Positions 10,152 to 17,987 of a DNA stretch of 64,000 nt are shown piece by piece. The DNA lies in NCBI GenBank assembly GCA_964537925.1, contig CAZICV010000001.1, positions 248,001 through 312,000 on the forward strand. The letters are read 5' to 3'. Every line of letters begins with the position of its first letter. Position 1 is the stretch's first letter. The stretch comes from SLDF01 sp964537925 (GTDB lineage: Bacteria; Bacteroidota; Bacteroidia; Chitinophagales; Saprospiraceae). The position numbers and the translations under genes are program-made. The notes beneath the pieces are model-generated. The model did not search any database, was not told where the DNA came from, and saw nothing but the letters and a program-made list of their open reading frames with translations.

Positions 10152-12365
10152 TCACTGCCTACGCCTGCAGGCGAAAAGCCATTTCTGCATTTCCCTGTCG
10201 TAAAAAGCCTGGTCCCAGCAATTGTGCCTTAGTGTGGTGTACTCCGTATAGTGTACATCCCCGGACTTTGCTTTAAGGGCCTCCACCATCTCCCTGGAAA
10301 AACGTGCTGGCACGACGTCGTCCCTCAACCCGTGAAAGACCCAGACAGGTAGGTTCAGTTGATCTGCCTGTGCCGGATCACCCGCTCCGCAGACCAGCAC
10401 AGCAGCCGCAAAACGATCCGGCATCCGCCGAAGCAGGTCAAAACCACCGCTTGCGCCCATAGACAGTCCGGTGAGGTATACCCTGTCGGGATCGATATCG
10501 GGATAAGCCCTGAGCACCTCCGCTATCAATTCCTGCAGCGACTTCATAGGACCTGTAGGATCTTCGCCCCATATAGGCCCTGTCGTGTAGTCCACTTCTG
10601 ACCACCTGTCACCGGCAGGACATTGTGGCGCGAGTACATAACAAGGGTATTCGGCAGATGTACCCGGCTCCGCGAAAGCCAGGACAGCATTTTTGAGTTG
10701 CATTTCATTGTCGTTCCCTCTCTCGCCCGAGCCGTGCAGAAACAGGACCAGCGGATACCTGCTCTCGGTCCTGGCTGATCCGGGGAGGTCATAGAGCGCC
10801 GGTGTGAGGAGCCGGTATGGCAATACTGTTCCACCGGCGGCAGGCCGGAATTCGCTGCGCTTCCAAAGCGACACAGGATCTACCGGCACATTGGGGTTTG
10901 GCACGACGATGGTTTCCGGTTCGTGCTGGTTTTCCTTATCGAAAGCAGCCAGCCAGCCACCTTCGAAGCCAGCGCGTTGCAACCCCTTGCGGATATAAGG
11001 ATTCCGCTTCATCAGGTCCCAGATAAGACCCGAACGGTGATTTTCGATCATCAGCAGGATCGGGCCCTGGTCGATGCCGAGATAGTCCCTGTCAAACCAA
11101 CCGCCCGGCAAGCGACCGCACGCGGTGAAGCCCGGGTTGAAAGCGTCTTTGTATCCGTACCGGCCAACAAGGCTGTCGTGATAGGTCTCCCACATGTATT
11201 TCAGCGTATGCAGGCATTCTTCCGGGGCAAAAGGGACACTGCCACCGGCTGCCGTAGGCGCTATCGTACCGTCGTCGTTGTTATAATCGGCGGCAGCGCC
11301 CCGGGCTGAGTAACCCTGGAACAGTTCCCAGCCGGCCAGGCATGTTTTGCCGCGATCCTCCTGCACCGACCAGTCACGCGGGCCATCGCAGGCAGTGAGT
11401 CCCCAGAGATCCGCAGAATATCCTTTGAACCCTCGCGGATTGGCTATACAGTAAGCCCTGTTGGCGAGTACAGCCCGCCTGGAATTCTCAAAATAGTCTA
11501 TCCCCTTGGCGCGCGTGTACACATCCCGGATACCCCGGAAATCTATCCACACATGGCTGTACTGGTGACCGAACAAAGGGCCGAAGTTGATGTGCTGCTG
11601 TCCCATGTATTCGGCCCAGTAATACGTCTCGCACCAACTGTCCCAGCTGGATGCGGGTATAGTGTGCGTCGGCGAGCCCAATGCAAGGATATAGAGCAGC
11701 ATGGCTTCGTTGTAACCATACCACTCGGCCTGGATGAATCCCTTCTCCGGGTGCCAGCCCATGCTGAGCCGGTTCCTGGCATTGAGCATCCAGTCCCACT
11801 CGACCCTCCGGTACAGTGCATCGGCCAGTGCCCTGATCTCTCTCTCCGCAGAATCGTCGCCGTCATAGTAGGTCATACAGGCCAGTACGCCTGCCAGCAA
11901 TAAGCCCGTATCGATACTCGACAGCTCTACCCGCTCATAGCGCAGGGCACGCTGCGGGTCCAGGAAATGATAGAAAAATCCCTTGTAGCCAGCTATACCG
12001 GCCCTGTCCGGCCCCTGGGGCAGCGCATAGAGTACGCGCAGGGTATTCAGCACTCTCCCGGCTGAAGCCTGCCTGCTCACCCAACCACGTTCTGCACCGG
12101 TGATATACGCCGTAAGGCCGAAACCGGTTGCTGCTATACTTGAAAACCGAATGGTCGGCCAGCGGTCCGGTATCTGGTACTGAGCGTCAGCCAGCTCCCA
12201 GAAATAGAGAAAAGTCCTCCGCTGCAGCTCATCCAGGCTAAAAGCGGTACTGCCGGTATCGCCGCTGGTCTGTGCGATTCCGCTTCCGGCCGGTAATCTG
12301 CAACCGGCCAGGATCGCTGTGAGCAACAAAAAGAAAAGCCATCTGCCTCTGTGGAAGTAGATCAT
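10152..12365 (-). CDS. PF10091 (GH144-like) glucanase fused to an alpha/beta-hydrolase esterase, lipoprotein
   Basis: The ATG at 12365 is chosen because it gives a lipoprotein signal (MIYFHRGRWLFFLLL ... ILAGC, Cys22); an in-frame start at 12446 exists but adds an odd hydrophobic extension. Residues about 40-470 resemble PF10091 (putative glucoamylase; includes GH144): FLYFWELAD, VEWDWML, GYNEAMLLYIL, NRAYCIANPRGFKGYS..WGLTACDGP, DDGTIAPTAAGGS and DYLGIDQGPILLMIENHRSGLIWDL. Residues about 510-735 form a serine esterase: LVLFLHGSGERG, nucleophile Ser635 in GLSMG, Asp682 or 683 in HGLRDDVVP and His714 in LRHNCWD. Where its neighbour paralogue has DLVETSFL, this protein has SSIDTGLL, so acidic residues differ. 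A glucanase plus deacylase in one chain suggests a decorated glucan substrate. Confidence 0.85.
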   Translation of the reverse strand: MIYFHRGRWLFFLLLTAILAGCRLPAGSGIAQTSGDTGSTAFSLDELQRRTFLYFWELADAQYQIPDRWPTIRFSSIAATGFGLTAYITGAERGWVSRQASAGRVLNTLRVLYALPQGPDRAGIAGYKGFFYHFLDPQRALRYERVELSSIDTGLLLAGVLACMTYYDGDDSAEREIRALADALYRRVEWDWMLNARNRLSMGWHPEKGFIQAEWYGYNEAMLLYILALGSPTHTIPASSWDSWCETYYWAEYMGQQHINFGPLFGHQYSHVWIDFRGIRDVYTRAKGIDYFENSRRAVLANRAYCIANPRGFKGYSADLWGLTACDGPRDWSVQEDRGKTCLAGWELFQGYSARGAAADYNNDDGTIAPTAAGGSVPFAPEECLHTLKYMWETYHDSLVGRYGYKDAFNPGFTACGRLPGGWFDRDYLGIDQGPILLMIENHRSGLIWDLMKRNPYIRKGLQRAGFEGGWLAAFDKENQHEPETIVVPNPNVPVDPVSLWKRSEFRPAAGGTVLPYRLLTPALYDLPGSARTESRYPLVLFLHGSGERGNDNEMQLKNAVLAFAEPGTSAEYPCYVLAPQCPAGDRWSEVDYTTGPIWGEDPTGPMKSLQELIAEVLRAYPDIDPDRVYLTGLSMGASGGFDLLRRMPDRFAAAVLVCGAGDPAQADQLNLPVWVFHGLRDDVVPARFSREMVEALKAKSGDVHYTEYTTLRHNCWDQAFYDREMQKWLFACRRRQ

Positions 12366-12539
12366 GACGGGGCCGTATAATATGTGGGTAAATACTAACA
12401 GGACAACAGGAAGACAGATGAAAGATACCGGGGCGATACCACGCATCCACTGTACGGATACCAGATCATATCGCCCCGGGCTTCCCCCGGCATGTCTTTC
12501 CGGCAGAACCTAATGAACTAATACCGGTCCTGCTTTCCC

Positions 12540-15500
12540 TTACTGTTTGACAAATTTTGCCATACCCACGGCTTCTCCTTTGATACCATAACCTACGAGC
12601 GTATAGACTCCTCCCGGCAGGCGACTCACATCAATAGCCGTCCTGGATTCACCCAGCGTCCGTACGGATGCAATCCGGGCTCCAAGCATATTCATCACAT
12701 CGATACGACCTATACGGCCCGTATTGTCGATCATCAGATCATACTGCACCGGGTTAGGCGCCACGGAGAGCGTTTCCAGCAACAGTGGCTTGAATATGGA
12801 GTTCGTGGCGCAGGACCCGTCACCGACAACGATGTCGTCAAAGTAGGAAGCCACATCAGTACCCGTAGCATCGATCGTCAGGTCGAAGAACAGGGTGAGC
12901 CGCTTGAACTCTGAATTGTCGGGTACAACTGAAAAGTCAAAGACCAGCTCTTCCCATCCGTTCACTACCGTATTGGCGATAGGTGTCTCGATCACAAAAC
13001 CGTTGACAGCATCTCCCTCGAGTTTCACGGCAAAGTTGCCGATATGGTCCATATGGACCTTGGCGCGGATTTGTTTCACACCTTTCCAGTCGAGCGCGGC
13101 GTCCAGGTCAGCATACATACCTGCAAAAGGCTGGGCATCGCCTGCCTTCACAAATTTGCCCACCTTGCTGCTCGTATTGATCGTCGACGGATGAGGATTG
13201 TCTACCACCTCAAACTGGTAGCCTGCTGCTTCCAGCGCTCCGTTGGCAAAATACCGGAAGTTGGATATGGTCGTGGCAGGTGTCTCGTAATTGATCGCAC
13301 AGCCGTTGATACCCTGGCGCGCCCAGCGTATATTGTCTACGAAGAAAAGGCCGCCCTCGTCGCTGCCGACATTGAAGAAGATCACCAGCTGTGTATTGGT
13401 GGTACCGAGGTAAGGACTGAAGTCAATATTGAACTTGTTCCAACTATTGGCATTGCGTAGGGTATCGAATATCTCTACCTGCTGACCACCGGTCTGCAGC
13501 TTGAAAAGGAACGGCACATCCGCCCGGTCAGACCATACCTGTACCTGGAGTTGGTTAAAGATTTCCAGGTCAGGCGCCTGTTCAAACTCAAAACCGATAC
13601 CAGCATAAGGTTCGTTGGCCGGGTCTTCATACCTGCCCACTTTGAGCGAACTGTTGTCGGCAGTAATATGCGGGTTGTTGACGACCGAAAGATCGCTCGC
13701 GCCGTAAAATACGGCTGCATAGTTGCGCTGGCATTCGAAGTCATCAATGATATTGGTGATCGGCAGGACATCTTCACACGGGTCTACAGTAGTCGTGCTC
13801 TGGTTGAGATTGTCTACGCACCAGCGCTGACCGGCAGCGTCGGTGCCCGGCTGGAACAGGAGCCTGATCTCGCCAAAATCCGTAATGCCTGTGAAAGCGG
13901 AGAAGTCAAAAGACAGTGTTTCCCAGGTACCGTCACCGTCTACCCTGGCTTCAGCTTCCTTATTGCCCTGGCTGGCGGAGTTGAGTTGCATCACGACCCG
14001 CTCGGCTCCGGCAGGCGCAAGCACATCTATGTTCAACTGCGAGAAGTCGGTCAGATCGAGATTTTCCGGCAGGAATGCCTGCAGGGTAGAAAATGGCGAA
14101 ACACCTTTGGTATAACATCCGACCTCGGCGGAAGTATTGACACCGCCCGGTGCAGGGTTATCGACCGGCGCCTCGAAATCACCGTGGATCACCGTATTCT
14201 GATCCAGCGGCTGCCAGCCCAGGTGTACGCCACCTTCAAAATCTTCCAGAGCATCCGGCTCAGATTTGGGACCGATAGTGATATTATCTATATAATATAC
14301 ATCTCCGTCTTCGCCATTGACCCCGGCATTGAAGAACATCACGAATCGCTTGTGGCCGCGACCTGCCTGATCACTGCAGTCGAGCGTATAGGTAGCCCAT
14401 GTATTCTCTTCCATTTCGAAAGGCACTTCTTTGGGGCCTTGACCGCCCTCGATCTTCAATAGCAACGTGCCTGCCTTATGCGAGTATACCTGTACTGAAA
14501 ACTGGTTGTTGACCGACAGATCGAGCGGGTTCTGATAGTCTATAACGAGCGGGTAATACTCGGTCCCCGGCCCTGCGGCATCGTTCACCTTGCCTACGCT
14601 GCGAGAAAGATTGTCAAAGGTGACATAGGGGTTCGTTACTACCTCCAGGCTATCCCAGCCGAGTGCATAGGTAGCGTTGCGCTGACACTCAAAATCGTCA
14701 ATGATCAGCGGATCGGGAGTCACTCCGGTACAAACGCCCTGCGGCACAGCACACAGATTGTCAAAATAGTAGGTATCCCCGCTGTTCTCTACGCCGGGAT
14801 CGAAGAAGAGAATGATCTTATTGTAGCTGGTCTCTCCAGCCGCAGCGCTAAAATCAAAGGTATACTCCTGCCATGCATTGACCACGGCGATATTCCTGGT
14901 CCGCTCTATACCACCGTTCGGCCCTTCCAGCTTCATAAGTACCTGCGTAGCAGCACCGGCATACACCTGGATCTTGAACTGGTTGTTGACCGACAGATCC
15001 AGGTTTTCCGGCACATCACCCAGCAGCAGACTGTAGGCGTGCTGGTTGCTCTTCGTATATTTTGCACAGAACGCGCTCTCGTTCACCTTGTTAGGCTCAG
15101 GGTTGTCTACGATACCTTCATACAAACCGTCAAGCCCCTGCCAGTTGATGTTTGAACTCCCGCTTTCGAAGTCGTCATAGCACTGTTCCGAACCGTAAGC
15201 GATGAGATCGTCGAAGTAATACGTATGGCTGCTCGCATCCACGCCCGGATCGAAAAAGATGATGATTTTGTTGAGCGTAGTCAACCCGGCTCCTCCCGAA
15301 AGATCGAAATGCAATTCGTTCCAGGCGCCGGCGACAGCCATTTCTGCGGTTTTTTCTATCGAGGCGCCCGGCCCCTCAAGCTTGAGCAATACGGGAGTAG
15401 CTACATCGCACCAGACTTTCAGGGTAAACTGGTTAAACTCTCTGATATCCAGTGGAGACAGTACTTCCGCGAGGAAAAGACTGTAGCTGAATCCGGCTCC

Positions 15501-15698
15501 TTTGGTATACGATCCGACCGATTCGCTGCTATTGACAGCATCCGGAGCAGGATTCGGTATGACCCCGTTATACGTGCCATCTGCACCTATCCAGGGCAGG
15601 GAGGAAACCCCTCCTTCAAAGTTTTCGTACACAGCCTGCGCCTGTAACAAGGCAAGGCATGTGAGCACGAAGCATGCGGTGAGTAAAATTCTTTTCAT
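12540..15698 (-). CDS. Six-module carbohydrate-binding-like surface protein with T9SS sorting domain
   Basis: 1052 residues: signal peptide (MKRILLTACFVLTCLALLQA), then six tandem beta-rich modules at about 24-166, 174-316, 332-474, 485-632, 650-793 and 810-960, and a type A T9SS C-terminal domain from about 977 (SVAPNPVQYDL ... LPGGVYTLVGYG ... AKFVKQ). Each module has a DFE(G/C) start, a PxPxxVNxSxxVGxYxK segment, a LDLSVNNQF-like strand, a KLEGP strand, a W-E-x-x-FDFS strand, an IxxFFDPGV strand and ends in YYFDN(L/I). This is a jelly-roll-like pattern common in surface glycan binders of Bacteroidota. It lies between two PF10091 enzymes and probably captures the same glucan. No catalytic motif seen. 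Confidence 0.8.
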   Translation of the reverse strand: MKRILLTACFVLTCLALLQAQAVYENFEGGVSSLPWIGADGTYNGVIPNPAPDAVNSSESVGSYTKGAGFSYSLFLAEVLSPLDIREFNQFTLKVWCDVATPVLLKLEGPGASIEKTAEMAVAGAWNELHFDLSGGAGLTTLNKIIIFFDPGVDASSHTYYFDDLIAYGSEQCYDDFESGSSNINWQGLDGLYEGIVDNPEPNKVNESAFCAKYTKSNQHAYSLLLGDVPENLDLSVNNQFKIQVYAGAATQVLMKLEGPNGGIERTRNIAVVNAWQEYTFDFSAAAGETSYNKIILFFDPGVENSGDTYYFDNLCAVPQGVCTGVTPDPLIIDDFECQRNATYALGWDSLEVVTNPYVTFDNLSRSVGKVNDAAGPGTEYYPLVIDYQNPLDLSVNNQFSVQVYSHKAGTLLLKIEGGQGPKEVPFEMEENTWATYTLDCSDQAGRGHKRFVMFFNAGVNGEDGDVYYIDNITIGPKSEPDALEDFEGGVHLGWQPLDQNTVIHGDFEAPVDNPAPGGVNTSAEVGCYTKGVSPFSTLQAFLPENLDLTDFSQLNIDVLAPAGAERVVMQLNSASQGNKEAEARVDGDGTWETLSFDFSAFTGITDFGEIRLLFQPGTDAAGQRWCVDNLNQSTTTVDPCEDVLPITNIIDDFECQRNYAAVFYGASDLSVVNNPHITADNSSLKVGRYEDPANEPYAGIGFEFEQAPDLEIFNQLQVQVWSDRADVPFLFKLQTGGQQVEIFDTLRNANSWNKFNIDFSPYLGTTNTQLVIFFNVGSDEGGLFFVDNIRWARQGINGCAINYETPATTISNFRYFANGALEAAGYQFEVVDNPHPSTINTSSKVGKFVKAGDAQPFAGMYADLDAALDWKGVKQIRAKVHMDHIGNFAVKLEGDAVNGFVIETPIANTVVNGWEELVFDFSVVPDNSEFKRLTLFFDLTIDATGTDVASYFDDIVVGDGSCATNSIFKPLLLETLSVAPNPVQYDLMIDNTGRIGRIDVMNMLGARIASVRTLGESRTAIDVSRLPGGVYTLVGYGIKGEAVGMAKFVKQ

Positions 15699-15846
15699 AA
15701 TCTCAGGTCTAGGTTTTTTAAATGAATCGCTTTATCTAAAATGCAGTTGATCTCTTTCCTCATTCATCCGGGCCCGGCTTTCACCTGATCTACCTCTTCT
15801 GCGGACTGCTGCAAAAGCTACCCGGACACCATCTCGTATAATGCCC

Positions 15847-17706
15847 TCATTCCACTTTCGAAAAAGCACCCGATCGGGCCAGCCCACCTGAACTCATACG
15901 GTACAGGTAGTACCCGCCAGGCAACCCGTCCAGGGACAGTTCCGCATAGCTTGTGCCCGACTGCCCGGCAACCGGCAGCCTGGCGCCCCTTACTATCGTG
16001 CCCGACGTCGTCAGCACAGCCAGGTAGATATCTTCTCCGGTCCCCGGATCTGTATATGCGAGTCTCAATCGCTCCCCTGCCAGCGGATTCGGCACTACGT
16101 TGACTTGCCAGGCCTCCGCAAGCTCAGCAGGCACGGAACTCGTCATATCAGTCTCGAATCCAGCTGCTTCCAGGGCCGGGGCTATTTCCGGGGCTGACAT
16201 GAACAGGTCCCAGAGCAGCCCTGATCTATGATTCTCGATCATGCAGACGATCGGGCCCTGGTCAATGGCCAGGTAAGAGGTCGCAAACCAGTTCTGGCTC
16301 AGGTTGAATGCATCGTAAAAGCCGTAACTGCCCCACAGACGATCTCCCAGGTCGCGATAAAAATGTTTCAGGGCAGCCATACTCTCCTCCGGTGTGTACG
16401 GCATCGACGAGAGTGCGGCTGTCGGTGCTATGGTACCATTATCATTCGAGGGGTCGTGAGCAAGATAGCCCCAGGGGTTGTCGCTGGCTGTCAGTCCCCA
16501 GGAGCTATCACTGTAGCCCTCGTGTTTCCTCGGATTAGCCATACAGTATGCCCTGTTGATCAGGGTGTGATTGCGATTGCGCTCGAAGTAATTGCAATAA
16601 CGATCCTTCAGGTTGCGGGGATCGAAGCCCAGGAAAGAGTAATGGGCGAAGAAAAGCGGTCCGCCGAAAAAGGGGCCGCAGAAGATCGGATAGCCAAAGT
16701 GAATGGCACTGTTCGTGTAAGATCCGCCGACCCAGCCGGATTGGTACATAGATGCCGGCACACCATGCCTGGGCGCAGCTATTGCCAGCAGGTAAGTGAT
16801 CATAGTTTCATTGAATCCCCTGATCTGGAGGTTCATACGCCACTCATGGCTGGGAGACCAGTGCCAGTACAATACATTGCTCCCGCCTCTCCTGAACCAG
16901 TCCCACTCTACATCCTCCCAGAGGCCTTGTATGATTGCACGGAGCGCCGTCTCCTGCGGCTCTTCCAGGTCGAAGTATTGACGGGCACAGAGCAGCCCCT
17001 GCATCAGGAACGAGGTCTCCACGAGGTCTGCGCCATCGTCGTATTGGCTGAAAGCAATGGTCTTGCCCGTCCGGCCGTCCATCCAATGCGGAAAAACCCC
17101 GTGAAACCGGTCTGCTACCTGCAAAAAAGAAGTTATGCGGATCATCCTCGACAATGCCTCCTGGCGTGTGATCCACCCCCGCTCACACCCTGCGAGGATA
17201 GCCATGACACCAAACCCCGACCCACCTGTTGTGACCGTCTCCGGCGAACTATTGCGCTCCGGTATCAGGCCGGATACCGGATGTGCGAAATCCCAGAAAT
17301 AGCGGAAAGTATATCGCTGGACCATATCCAGCAATGCATCGTCATCCATGGCGACAGTCGCTCCCGCCACCGGCTCCGAAAACTCACTGGCTACTCCTCC
17401 CTGACCCCTTGCCCTCATCGCATAAGTATATCCTTCGCCATATTTACCGGGCCCGATCCAGCATACTGCCATCCGCACACTTCCACCCACAGTCTGCATG
17501 AGCCGCACGGAGTCCTGCCCGGTTACCAGGTAGACTTCATAAGCCTGTATACCAGGGGACGGAGATGCCTCCCAACGCAATTCGACATGGCTGTCATAGG
17601 AAATCACTTTCAACTCTGCCGGGGGTTGCACAGGCTGTGCAGTTGCCCGTGCGGCCATGCATGCCAACACTAACAGAACTAAATAACGCCATGCGAGCAG
17701 TTTCAC
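15847..17706 (-). CDS. GH144-type (PF10091) endo-beta-1,2-glucanase candidate with Fn3 and T9SS domains
   Basis: 619 residues starting at GTG (17706): an upstream in-frame stop and the signal peptide (KLLAWRYLVLLVLACMAARA) leave no better start. A fibronectin-III-like domain (about 26-115) precedes the PF10091 catalytic domain (about 125-535): YTFRYFWDFAHP..GLIPERN, DLVETSFLMQG, VEWDWF, RGFNETMITYLL, NRAYCMANPR, DNGTIAPTAA, YLAIDQGPIVCMIENHRSG. From memory of the Chitinophaga GH144 structure, the acidic residues in DLVET and the Glu in FNET coincide with the proposed active site. The end (VVPNPLAGERL ... LPGGYYLYRM) is a T9SS sorting domain, so the enzyme should be exported to the surface and make the first cuts in the polymer. 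Confidence 0.85.
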   Translation of the reverse strand: MKLLAWRYLVLLVLACMAARATAQPVQPPAELKVISYDSHVELRWEASPSPGIQAYEVYLVTGQDSVRLMQTVGGSVRMAVCWIGPGKYGEGYTYAMRARGQGGVASEFSEPVAGATVAMDDDALLDMVQRYTFRYFWDFAHPVSGLIPERNSSPETVTTGGSGFGVMAILAGCERGWITRQEALSRMIRITSFLQVADRFHGVFPHWMDGRTGKTIAFSQYDDGADLVETSFLMQGLLCARQYFDLEEPQETALRAIIQGLWEDVEWDWFRRGGSNVLYWHWSPSHEWRMNLQIRGFNETMITYLLAIAAPRHGVPASMYQSGWVGGSYTNSAIHFGYPIFCGPFFGGPLFFAHYSFLGFDPRNLKDRYCNYFERNRNHTLINRAYCMANPRKHEGYSDSSWGLTASDNPWGYLAHDPSNDNGTIAPTAALSSMPYTPEESMAALKHFYRDLGDRLWGSYGFYDAFNLSQNWFATSYLAIDQGPIVCMIENHRSGLLWDLFMSAPEIAPALEAAGFETDMTSSVPAELAEAWQVNVVPNPLAGERLRLAYTDPGTGEDIYLAVLTTSGTIVRGARLPVAGQSGTSYAELSLDGLPGGYYLYRMSSGGLARSGAFSKVE

Positions 17707-17987
17707 AAATTTATGTACTTAGCTAAGTGTGAATCTAACACTAATTGTGGCACAATAGCAAGTTTACGGAAATAAAATTTCAACATCTTAGTGCAACCAA
17801 CAGACCTTTCGTTGCGTTGAGCTGGTAAACCCGGGCCAAGGAGATCCGGCAACCAATACCTTATCCCCTCTGCCAGCGGCAGATGTCTTCAGGGTTGAAC
17901 CAAATACATTATGCCAGGCAGCTCACCACTCCTGCCTGTTGGGGAAAAAAGAAACAGAAATACCAGGTCTAAAGACTGTCGGGTAGA

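Noticed and set aside
16228..17673. Open frame of about 480 codons on the plus strand opposite the GH144-type enzyme
   Set aside because: The minus strand has signal peptide, catalytic and sorting domains; the opposite frame shows no domain and is a typical antisense shadow in GC-rich DNA.
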